NCBI GenBank assembly: GCA_905221125.1
Contig: CAJNBY010000024.1
Coordinates: forward strand, 1-21,382
Source of the DNA: a bacterium
Lineage (GTDB): Bacteria; Bacillota; Bacilli; Lactobacillales; Streptococcaceae
Length of the DNA stretch: 21,382 bases
Direction of reading: 5' to 3'
This document shows positions 7,720-15,400 of the stretch, piece by piece (positions within the stretch are counted from its first letter, which is position 1; each line of letters begins with the position of its first letter). Position numbers and translations under genes: made by a program. Under the pieces are notes generated by a model that worked only from the letters and a program-made list of their open reading frames with translations, ran no database searches and had not been told where the DNA came from.

Positions 7720-8712
7720 TTAGAGCTCCTTTCGGTAGAAACGACGGATAATATCCTCAATATCCGTATCCACCATCTTCAAATCGCGGATTTCAAAATC
7801 AGACAGGGTTTGCTTGATAATATCAGCTGATTGGTAACGGGAACTATCAAATTCAATATTGAGACTATTTCCTTGTCTATCAATGATCATATCAGGCAGG
7901 CCTTCATAGTGAGAAGCGAGATGACTTTGACCTGGCACTAGTTCAAAGGAAAGAGTCTTCATCTTGCCGAAGGCCTCCTTGAGCTGGCTCACCGTTCCAT
8001 CAAAAATCTCCTGCCCCTTGTCAATCATAAAAATCCGATCACAAAGTTGCTCAATATCACTCAAATCGTGAGTGGTCAAGAGGATTGTTGTTTCTTCCTC
8101 CTGATTGATCTGGGTAATGGCACGGCGAATGTTATCCTTGACCGATACATCCAAACCAATGGTCGGCTCATCTAAAAAGAGAACCTTGGGATTGTGGAGC
8201 AAGGAGGCTGCGATGTCCGCACGCATTCGTTGACCCAGTGAAAGAGTTCGCACGGGATCCTTGATAAAGTCCTTCAAATCCAAGACCTCATTTAAAAAAT
8301 CCATACGCTTATGAAAGAGCGAATCTGGCACATCGTAAATCTCTTTCAAGACCGTGTAGGTCTCTTGCAGAGCCAAATCCCACCAGAGCTGAGTACGTTG
8401 ACCAAATACCACCCCAATATCCTTGACATAATCTTGGCGATTGTCCTGTGGAATCTTACCGTTAATCCGACAAAAACCAGATGTTGGTTTCAAAATTCCT
8501 GTCAGCATTTTGATAGTTGTCGACTTCCCAGCACCATTTGCCCCGATAAAGCCTAAAATTTGTCCTTTTGGAACCTCAAAGGTCAAATCCTTGACCGCTT
8601 CAAAGGTCTGCTTTTCAGGATGAATAAAGGAACGCAAAGCCCCCTTCAAACCTGGTTCCTTAACAGTCTTCACAAAATTTTTCTGAAGATGTTCCACTTC
8701 TATCATTGCCAT
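7720..8712 (-). CDS. ABC exporter ATPase (ABC-2/DRA type)
   Basis: A 330-residue cytoplasmic ATPase. Walker A is GANGAGKST at 57-65, a Q-loop-like GQRTQLWWDL follows at 104-113, the signature LSLGQ is at 157-161, Walker B VLFLDEPT at 177-184, and the H-loop His is at 215. The C-terminal 90 residues after the ATPase core are typical of drug- or polysaccharide-type ABC-2 exporters. The GQRTQLWWDL loop is characteristic of ATPases that partner PF06182 permeases. GGGAG lies 6 nt before the ATG. First gene of the three-gene operon; a cre-like site overlaps its promoter, suggesting repression by CcpA or another LacI-family regulator. Confidence 0.9.
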   Translation of the reverse strand: MAMIEVEHLQKNFVKTVKEPGLKGALRSFIHPEKQTFEAVKDLTFEVPKGQILGFIGANGAGKSTTIKMLTGILKPTSGFCRINGKIPQDNRQDYVKDIGVVFGQRTQLWWDLALQETYTVLKEIYDVPDSLFHKRMDFLNEVLDLKDFIKDPVRTLSLGQRMRADIAASLLHNPKVLFLDEPTIGLDVSVKDNIRRAITQINQEEETTILLTTHDLSDIEQLCDRIFMIDKGQEIFDGTVSQLKEAFGKMKTLSFELVPGQSHLASHYEGLPDMIIDRQGNSLNIEFDSSRYQSADIIKQTLSDFEIRDLKMVDTDIEDIIRRFYRKEL

Positions 8713-8827
8713 ATCTATCTCCCTATGGTAAGGAATAACAACATTGTATTTTTGACTACAAACATTCTAAATCCTTACTTTCTAAACCTTCTACATTTTA
8801 TTACTACAGAAGGCTTTATACCAACCT

Positions 8828-8856
8828 ATTATAGTCCAATAAAAAACGGAATGCAA
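8828..8856 (-). promoter_or_regulatory. Promoter of the ABC-2 exporter operon
   Basis: TTGCAT (8856-8851) and a perfect TATAAT (8833-8828) on the minus strand are separated by 17 nt. The predicted leader is about 110 nt. Confidence 0.65.
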
Positions 8857-8865
8857 GCGTTTGCC
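8852..8865. promoter_or_regulatory. cre-like operator over the -35 of the ABC-2 operon
   Basis: TGCAAGCGTTTGCC on the plus strand (GGCAAACGCTTGCA on the minus) matches the catabolite-responsive element consensus TGNAANCGNTNNCA except at one end position. It has the central CG and inverted symmetry of LacI-family operators. It overlaps the -35 box, where binding should repress. Confidence 0.55.
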
Positions 8866-8909
8866 TGCAGATTATGAAATTAGAGATTTCTCTCTTAAAA
8901 TGATATTTT

Positions 8910-9017
8910 TATACTCAATGAAAATCAAAGAGCAAACTAGGAAGCTAGCCGTAGGCAGTACTTGAGTACGGCAAGGCGAAGCTGACGTGGTTTGAATTTG
9001 ATTTTCGAAGAGTATTA
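8910..9017 (-). repeat. BOX element, shortened and divergent form (108 bp)
   Basis: It has the BOX termini TATACTCAATGAAAATCAAA and TTTTCGAAGAGTATTA on the plus strand, with the boxA end at the higher coordinate. The middle differs from the other three copies: a GTACTTGAGTAC palindrome replaces the usual TTGCTCAAA...TTTGAGG hairpin. It lies between the fba terminator and the ABC-2 operon promoter, on the far side of the terminator from fba. Confidence 0.92.
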
Positions 9018-9045
9018 GTCCAAAATTCTGGTTTAATAGTCTCCT

Positions 9046-9079
9046 TAAAACACCAAAAACCCACCCAATGGGCAGGTTT
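9046..9079 (-). terminator. Terminator of fba
   Basis: On the minus strand AAACCTGCCC pairs with GGGTGGGTTT over an ATT loop (two G-U pairs), followed by TTTTTGGTGTTTT. It starts about 24 nt after the fba stop. Confidence 0.8.
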
Positions 9080-9102
9080 CTGATTTATATGATTAAGCTA
9101 GA

Positions 9103-9984
9103 TTAAGCTTTACCTTCTGAACCGAATACGTCGATACGTTCTTCAACTGATGCTTGGATAGCTTTTACACCGTCAGCCAAGAATTTACGTGGGTCGAAGA
9201 GTTTTTTCTTGTCGTATTCTGCTTCGTTTGCTTCGTAGTCACGAGCAAATTTACGAGTTGCGTTAGCGAATGCGATTTGGCATTCTGTGTTAACGTTAAC
9301 TTTAGCAACACCAAGTTTGATAGCTGCTTGGATTTGCTCATCAGGAATACCTGAACCACCGTGCAATACGATTGGGAATCCTGGAACAGCTTCAGTCAAT
9401 TTTTGCAAGTGATCAAGGTGAAGACCTTTCCAGTTTTCTGGGTAAGGACCGTGGATGTTACCGATACCAGCTGCCAAGAAGTCGATACCAGTTTCAACCA
9501 TTGCTTTAGCGTCTTCGATTGGAGCCAATTCACCATCACCGATGATTCCGTCTTCTTCACCACCGATAGTACCAACTTCAGCTTCTACTGATACACCATT
9601 TGCATGAGCAAATTCTACAACTTTACGAGCTTTGTCAAGGTTTTCTTCAACTGGAAGGTGTGAACCATCAAACATAACTGAAGTATAACCAACTCGGATA
9701 CACTCAAGTGCATCTTCGTAGTGACCGTGGTCAAGGTGGATAGCTACTGGTACAGTGATACCCATTGATTCAACAAGGTTAGCGATCAAGTTGCGAGCAA
9801 CTTTGTAACCACCCATGTATTTAGCAGCACCCATTGAAGTTTGGATCAAAACTGGAGCTTTTTTAGCTTCTGCTGCGCGCAAGATAGCTTGAGTCCACTC
9901 AAGGTTGTTTGTGTTAAATCCACCAACTGCATAACCGTTGTCACGAGCTGCTTGGACAAATTTTTCTGCTGAAACGATTGCCAT
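9103..9984 (-). CDS. fba: Class II fructose-bisphosphate aldolase
   Basis: This 293-residue TIM-barrel enzyme reversibly cleaves fructose 1,6-bisphosphate to dihydroxyacetone phosphate and glyceraldehyde 3-phosphate in glycolysis. Class II features are visible: catalytic Asp85 and zinc ligand His86 in HLDHGHYED, a VEAEVG(T/A)IGG segment at 133-142, zinc ligand His178 in GNIHGPYP, and His208 in LHGGSG. Length is complete. Codon choice is strongly biased to a few codons (GCT, GAA, AAC, GGT), as expected for a very highly expressed gene. AGGAGG lies 9 nt before the ATG. It follows vncS as in pneumococcus, but has its own extended -10 promoter and terminator. In streptococci it is also found on the cell surface (literature, not visible here). 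Confidence 0.97.
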   Translation of the reverse strand: MAIVSAEKFVQAARDNGYAVGGFNTNNLEWTQAILRAAEAKKAPVLIQTSMGAAKYMGGYKVARNLIANLVESMGITVPVAIHLDHGHYEDALECIRVGYTSVMFDGSHLPVEENLDKARKVVEFAHANGVSVEAEVGTIGGEEDGIIGDGELAPIEDAKAMVETGIDFLAAGIGNIHGPYPENWKGLHLDHLQKLTEAVPGFPIVLHGGSGIPDEQIQAAIKLGVAKVNVNTECQIAFANATRKFARDYEANEAEYDKKKLFDPRKFLADGVKAIQASVEERIDVFGSEGKA

Positions 9985-10034
9985 TTTATCAGGCCTCCTG
10001 TATATTTTTATGGGTCATCCCATTTACATTGTTC

Positions 10035-10043
10035 ATTTTATCA
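10035..10043 (-). promoter_or_regulatory. fba: Extended -10 promoter of fba
   Basis: TGATAAAAT on the minus strand (10043-10035) is a TG-n-TAAAAT extended -10. No good -35 is seen at 17 nt. The predicted leader is about 44 nt. The TGA is also the stop codon of the small ORF 10041-10103. Confidence 0.55.
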
Positions 10044-10103
10044 CTTTTTGACAAAAAAATCTAGTTTTTCCCGCAGTTTCGATTGAATTTCTTCTAGCTT
10101 CAT
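10041..10103 (-). CDS. Possible small protein between vncS and fba
   Basis: A 20-codon ORF reads MKLEEIQSKLREKLDFFVKK and then TGA. AAAGGG lies 9 nt before the ATG, and the ORF begins 22 nt after the vncS stop, so it could be translated on the vncRS mRNA. The peptide is strongly charged and would form an amphipathic helix with hydrophobic residues at i, i+3/4 (L3, I6, L10, L14, F17). I do not recognise it. It could equally be a chance ORF; conservation would decide. Confidence 0.35.
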   Translation of the reverse strand: MKLEEIQSKLREKLDFFVKK

Positions 10104-10124
10104 CTATGTAAACCCTTTCTCTGC

Positions 10125-11453
10125 CTAGTCTTGGGCGACTTTTGGAAAAGCTATAAAGAAGGTTAAACGATTCTCTTCCATTTCAAAACGATAGGGTAAT
10201 TTTTCATGTTCTAATAAACTTTTAACAACAAATAGTCCCATCCCCGAACCCTTAGCCTTGCGACTAGCATTATCAGAGAATGACTGGGCCAGTTTTTCTT
10301 GTTCCTCTAAGCTACAGCTATTCTCGATAAAGAGTTCCCCTTCTCTTTCGCCAATTCGGACCAAGCCACCTGGAGTGGAGTGCTTGATGGCATTGCTGAT
10401 GAGATTAGACAGGATCAACTTCATGACAGATGGATTTAGATAAGCATGCTGATGGTTCAAGCTATTGTCAAGCTGGAGTTCTCTTTCCTTGGCTAGCAAG
10501 GCATAATCCTTGACTAGACTTTGCGTCATCTGGTGTAGGTCAATTGTTTCCCTATCATCTCGTAATTCCTGCACAGACGAGAGGGAAAGTATCTGCAGAA
10601 CGTGGTGATTGAGCTCATCCACAATCCCCAGGGCAACTCCCAGATAGTGGTCTCTATCCTTATAACGACCGATATTCTCTTTCATATTTTCGATTAGGAT
10701 TTTCAAACTAGCCAGAGGTGTTTTCAGTTCATGGGAAGCCCCTCGTAGGAATTCAACCTTCATCTTCTCAAGCTGGAGAATAGCTTCATTCTTGTCATGC
10801 AAGTCCGCAATGACAGTTAAAAGGTGCTGGTAGAGGCTATTGATTTGTTCCTTGAGATCACCAATCTCATCCTTAGAATCCACGCGCAATCGCACTTGGG
10901 CATCTAGTTCCATCATCCGTCGGGTTACCCGCTTGATTTCCAAAATGGGGGCAACAATGGTCCGAGCATAGATGTAGGCTACCAAGAGGGAAATCAGAAA
11001 GGAGGCCAGCAAGGTATAGGGAAGAAATTGAAGACTAATCTGCTCTGCTTCCTTTTGCAAGTCCATGGAAGCCAGAAACTGAAGAGTCATGGTACCACCG
11101 TCTTGCGTTTTCACCTCGCGCTCCTCGATAAAGAGGGAAGTTGTCTGGCTGTCCGTATCCAGAGGAAGACTGTCCTTGACTTCTAACTTGTCCTCGGTCA
11201 TCTCGCCCTTGACCACCCCCTTGATCTCACTAGTCTGGGAATACAAGTCTAAGACTTGCTCGATACTTTGCCTATCCTTACCTTCTAGGGACTGGGCAAT
11301 GGCTGTCGCTTTCTGGCCAATGGTTTCCTGACGGTGGCTCAGATAAGTCGAGGGAAAGAGAAAATAAATGGCTAAATGGAGACAGACGACCAGAACACCA
11401 AAAATCGAGAAGGTGTAGATAAATATCTTTGTAAATAAACCTGTTCGTTTCAT
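10125..11453 (-). CDS. vncS: Sensor histidine kinase VncS
   Basis: A 442-residue membrane sensor kinase. Its layout is TM1 at about 9-33, an extracellular sensor of about 110 residues, TM2 at about 143-165, a HAMP linker at about 166-218, a HisKA domain with phosphoacceptor His241 in GASHELKTPLASL, and an ATPase domain with N-box NLISNAIKHS and G2 box GSGMGLFVVKSLL. It pairs with VncR: the two reading frames overlap by 4 nt (ATGA). Position before fba and after vex/vncR matches the pneumococcal locus, where VncRS was linked to vex3 and pep27 and disputed claims of vancomycin tolerance. The ligand is not evident. The G1 region reads ENSCSL rather than the usual DNGxG, a notable departure. Confidence 0.93.
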   Translation of the reverse strand: MKRTGLFTKIFIYTFSIFGVLVVCLHLAIYFLFPSTYLSHRQETIGQKATAIAQSLEGKDRQSIEQVLDLYSQTSEIKGVVKGEMTEDKLEVKDSLPLDTDSQTTSLFIEEREVKTQDGGTMTLQFLASMDLQKEAEQISLQFLPYTLLASFLISLLVAYIYARTIVAPILEIKRVTRRMMELDAQVRLRVDSKDEIGDLKEQINSLYQHLLTVIADLHDKNEAILQLEKMKVEFLRGASHELKTPLASLKILIENMKENIGRYKDRDHYLGVALGIVDELNHHVLQILSLSSVQELRDDRETIDLHQMTQSLVKDYALLAKERELQLDNSLNHQHAYLNPSVMKLILSNLISNAIKHSTPGGLVRIGEREGELFIENSCSLEEQEKLAQSFSDNASRKAKGSGMGLFVVKSLLEHEKLPYRFEMEENRLTFFIAFPKVAQD

Positions 11454-12106
11454 TTTCGCTCCAATTTATAACCAACATTACGCACAGTGAAGATGCAGTC
11501 TAGGTCTAGCTTTTTCCGTAATTCCTTGATATAGACATCAATGACACGGTCAAAGGGAACCTCATCTGTCACCTTCCAGACCGCATCGATAATCTGAGAC
11601 CGAGTCAAGGCCCGGCCTTCATTTTTTACCAGATAGTCTAGAATTTCCAACTCCTTGGCATTGATGGCCACTTCTTGACCTGCTAGGCTTGCACTGTAAC
11701 TTTCAAAGTCCACCTTAGTATTCTTATAGGAGAAGACTCGTCCCGTATCGTAGTAGCGCTTGAAAATTGCATCCACCCTCACTTTTAAGAGAGACAGGGA
11801 GAAGGGCTTTTCCAGATAGCCGTCTGCCAGAGAGGCAAAGGCGCTCATCTTATACTCCTCATCCTGAAAGGCGGTCAGCATCAAGACAGGAACCTGACTG
11901 GTTTTACGAATCTCAGCTAGAACTTCTAAACCATTAAGCTTGGGCATCTGGATATCCAGTAAAATTAAGGCTACCTCATAGCTTGAAAATTGCTCTAAGG
12001 CTTCCTGACCGTCCGCCGCCTCAATGGTTTCATAGCCACAATCCGTCAAATAGTCACTGATCCCCTCACGGATCATCTCTTCATCTTCTACAATTAAAAT
12101 TTTCAT
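11450..12106 (-). CDS. vncR: Response regulator VncR (OmpR family)
   Basis: A 218-residue regulator. The receiver domain (1-115) has the acidic pair Asp8/Glu9, phosphoacceptor Asp51 in LLDIQMP, Thr78 and Lys100 in LEKPF. A winged-helix DNA-binding domain (about 125-216) of the OmpR type follows, with RVIDVYIKELRKKL as the recognition helix. It is phosphorylated by VncS, encoded next. The Shine-Dalgarno is weak (GAGAG about 10 nt before the ATG). Its mRNA leader of roughly 200 nt would contain a full BOX element; the likely promoter is at 12315-12343, inside the downstream remnant of pep27. Confidence 0.94.
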   Translation of the reverse strand: MKILIVEDEEMIREGISDYLTDCGYETIEAADGQEALEQFSSYEVALILLDIQMPKLNGLEVLAEIRKTSQVPVLMLTAFQDEEYKMSAFASLADGYLEKPFSLSLLKVRVDAIFKRYYDTGRVFSYKNTKVDFESYSASLAGQEVAINAKELEILDYLVKNEGRALTRSQIIDAVWKVTDEVPFDRVIDVYIKELRKKLDLDCIFTVRNVGYKLERK

Positions 12107-12137
12107 ACTTTAACTGCTCTCTATTTTTTATTTTTCT

Positions 12138-12290
12138 TATACTCAATGAAAATCAAAAAGCAAACTAGGAAGCTAGCCGCAGGTTGCTCAAAGCACTGCT
12201 TTGAGGTTGTAAATAGAACTGACAAAGTCAGTAACATATATACGGTAAGGCGACGCTGACGTGGTTTGAAGAGATTTTCGAAGAGTATTA
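12138..12290 (-). repeat. BOX element, full form (153 bp)
   Basis: A complete BOX copy with termini TATACTCAATGAAAATCAAA and TTTTCGAAGAGTATTA on the plus strand, plus internal hairpins TTGCTCAAAGCA/TGCTTTGAGG and ACTGACAAAGTCAGT. It is nearly the same as the copy at 18082. It sits between the predicted vncR transcription start and the vncR start codon, so it would be part of the mRNA leader and could influence expression or stability. Confidence 0.95.
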
Positions 12291-12305
12291 GAATAAATAC
12301 CTACT

Positions 12306-12368
12306 CTATTTTCTATTATAGCCTCTTACTAACCTTTTGTCTTTAAGAAACTTTCTACTAGATAAAAC
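12306..12368 (-). pseudogene. pep27: Downstream (C-terminal) remnant of pep27
   Basis: The minus-strand frame reads VLSSRKFLKDKRLVRGYNRK then TAG. The C-terminal 20 residues of pneumococcal Pep27, as I recall them, are VLSSGQLLADKRPARDYNRK: 13 of 20 are identical and the stop is in the same place. There is no start codon in this frame; an in-frame TAG lies 12 nt upstream and the 5' end merges into the LysM-gene terminator. The matching N-terminal part lies 4.1 kb upstream at 16465-16491. The YNR codons form the TATAAT of the probable vncRS promoter, so this stretch may be kept as promoter rather than as peptide. Confidence 0.7.
12315..12343 (-). promoter_or_regulatory. vncR: Probable vncRS promoter
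   Basis: AAGACA (12343-12338) and a perfect TATAAT (12320-12315) on the minus strand are separated by 17 nt. It lies downstream of the LysM-gene terminator and within the pep27 remnant. Transcription would start near 12308 and include the BOX element. Confidence 0.6.
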
Positions 12369-12392
12369 AAAGAGAGCCTATCGCTCTCTCTG
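12362..12392 (-). terminator. Terminator of the LysM protein gene
   Basis: AGAGAGC (12389-12383) pairs perfectly with GCTCTCT (12377-12371) over a GATAG loop, followed on the minus strand by TTTGTTTT. It starts about 30 nt after the stop codon. Confidence 0.8.
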
Positions 12393-12421
12393 CTTGCATT
12401 TCACTCTCTATAGAATGAAAA

Positions 12422-15400
12422 TTATTTAGCTGCTTTTGAAAATGTTACAACGTAATTATAATCTTTCCCATTAGCTTGATATACATAGTCTTCTTTGAAA
12501 GTATAGCCGCGTTTGCTCAACTCTTCTTTCTTAGCTTCAACTTGGCTCTTGACCGCTGCTTTCACCTGTTCATTTGATAAACCTTCCGCGATTTCAAGAG
12601 AAGTTCCATTGATATCTCCTAGGAAACCTGCAATATCTTTCATTTGATCAAAGTTATAAAAAACATTTACTTTGACCTTTTGAGGAGCTGGTTGTTCTAG
12701 ACTTCTACGATTTCTGCTAGCGCGTGGTTGAACTGCTGGCGCCATTCTGAAACCTGTAGTTCCTGTAGCCTCCTTAGTGAATGTAACGACGTAGTTATAA
12801 TTTTTCACAGTAGTATCTTGCTCAAAAATAATGTCATTTTTCACATGATACCCTCTAGCAGCTAAGTCTTTTATCTTGGCTTGAATTTTTTCTTTTACTA
12901 GCTCTTTTGCCTGTGCTTCACTCGTTCCAGCAGGAATTCTGACAGTGTTATCTTCACCCGGGTCAGATAGGAAACCATGAATATCTGGCATTCCAGCAAA
13001 GTTATAGCTAATATTTACAGTTCCATCTGGTTCTGATGTTGAACGTGCCACTCTTCTTGCTCTTGCTTGAACTGATGGAGCATTTCTAAAACTTGAAGTC
13101 CCTTCTGAAGTTGAAGAAGGTTGTGCTGGAGCTGTTGGTGAAGTTGATCTTTCAGTTGTAGCAGGTTGTGCTGGAGCTTCACCTGACCCATGACCTATTG
13201 CTGTACTTCCATCATTAATAGTAGTACCTTCATTACGTCCATTTGTTAAATTATCTTTGTTATAATTTGGTGCTGGTAATTCTTCACCTGGAACATTAAT
13301 CTCATCAATCTTAGTTTGATATTCATCCGTAGCATCTACTGCTGCATCGTGATCTTTAGCATTATTTATCGCTTCTAATCCTGCTTCTTTTAATTCTTTT
13401 AATTTAGCTTCTAACTTAGCTTTTTCTGCTTCATCTTTAACTTTTTCAATTTCACTAAGTTTTGAAGCTGCAATTTTTTCAATAGCATCTTTTCCATCTT
13501 TTTTTGCTTCCTCAAGTTTTTCATCTTTAGGTGCTACTTCTTCAGACGGAGTATCTTCTTTTGGTGCTGGCGCCGCTGGTGATTCAGAACTTGAATTTGA
13601 AGCTACAGGTTGTTCTGTAGTCCCTGTGTTTGAAGGGGCATTGTCTGTTACTGGACTTGATTCTGCTGCATTCCCTGATTCATTTGTAGCATCCGCAGAT
13701 GGAGTATTGGAAGGTTCTGCAGTTGTTTCAGAGTTACCTGTTTCTCCAGCTGGCTGTGTAGTGGAATTGGTATCGCCTGATGTGACCGGTGCTTCTTCAC
13801 TTGGGGTTACCGGTGCCGAAGTTGAATCACTTGGTTGGGTAGCTGTTGAATCACCTGTAGGAGTTGCAGATGGTGTTCCTGACTCGTCTGAATGATTGCC
13901 TGTTGATGGAGATTCAACCGAAGAAGCTGATTCATCGTCTTTCGGTGCTGAGGCCGCTGGCTCGTCCGCTTTTGGTGCTGGCGCCGCTGGTTCTTCTGCT
14001 TTCGGCGTTGTTCCTGCCGCTGGTTCCTCTGCTTTCGGTGCTGAGGCCGTTGGTTCTTCAGAACTTGGGTTTGAAGCTACAGGTTGATCTGCACCCCCTG
14101 TGTTTGAAGGGGCGTTGTCTGTTACTGGACTTGATTCTGCTACATTCCCTGATTCATTTGTAGCTTCCGCAGATGGAGTATTGGAAGGTTCTGACGGTGT
14201 TTCAGATTTACCTGATTCTCCAGCTGGCTGTGTAGTGGAATTGGTATCGCCTGATGTGACCGGTGCTTCTTCACTTGGGGTTACCGGTGCCGAAGTTGAA
14301 TCACTTGGTTGGGTAGCTGTTGAATCACCTGTAGGAGTTGTAGATGGTGCTCCAGACTCTTCTGAATGATTACCTGTTGATGGAGATTCAACCGAAGAAG
14401 CTGATTCATCGTCTTTCGGTGCTGAGGCCGCTGGCTCGTCTGCTTTTGGCGTTGTGCCTGCTACTGGTTCTTCTGCTTTTGGTGTTGTGCCTGCTGCTGG
14501 TTCTTCCGCTTTTGGTGTTGTGCCTGCTGTTGGTTCTTCCGCTTTCGGTGCTGAGGCCGCTGGCTCGTCTGCTTTTGGTGCTGGTGCCACTGGCTCGTCT
14601 GCTTTTGGTGCTGGCGCCGCTGGCTCGTCTGCTTTTGGCGTTGTGCCTGCTACTGGTTCTTCCGCTTTCGGTGTTGTGCCTGCTGCTGGTTCTCCTGCTT
14701 TCGGTGTTGTGCCTGCTGGCTCGTCTGCTTTTGGCGTTGTGCCTGCTGGCTCGTCCGCTTTTGGTGTTGTGCCTGCTGGCTCGTCTGCTTTCGGCGTTGT
14801 GCCTGCTGCTGGTTCGTCCGCTTTTGGTGTTGTGCCTGCTGCTGGTTCTTCCGCTTTTGGTGTTGTGCCTGCTGCTGGTTCGTCTGCTTTCGGCGTTGTG
14901 CCTGCTGCTGGCTCATCTGCTTTTGGCGTTGTGCCTGCTGCTGGTTCGTCTGCTTTTGGCGTTGTTCCTGCTGCTGGTTCGTCTGCTTTTGGTGTTGTGC
15001 CTGCTGCTGGTTCTTCCGCTTTTGGTGTTGTGCCTGCTGTTGGTTCTTCCGCTTTCGGTGCTGAGGCCGCTGGCTCGTCTGCTTTTGGTGCTGGTGCCAC
15101 TGGCTCGTCTGCTTTTGGTGCTGGCGCCACTGGCTCGTCTGCTTTCGGTGTTGTGCCTGCTGGCTCGTCTGCTTTTGGCGTTGTGCCTGCTGGCTCGTCC
15201 GCTTTTGGTGTTGTGCCTGCTGGCTCGTCTGCTTTCGGCGTTGTGCCTGCCGCTGGCTCGTCCTCTTTTGGCGTTGTGGCTACTGGTTCTTCTGCTTTTG
15301 GTGCTGGCGCCGCTGGCTCGTCTGCTTTCGGTGTTGTGCCTGCTGTTGGTTCTTCCGCTTTCGGTGCTGAGGCCGCTGGCTCGTCTGCTTTTGGTGCTGG

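Noticed and set aside
9154..9591. Plus- and minus-strand ORFs inside fba
   Set aside because: They are out-of-frame readings of a highly codon-biased essential gene; the fba frame has complete active-site motifs.
13626..14369. Plus-strand ORFs opposite the Ser/Thr-rich duplicated blocks
   Set aside because: Same cause: the duplicated block gives two near-identical antisense frames. No ribosome binding sites and no protein-like composition.
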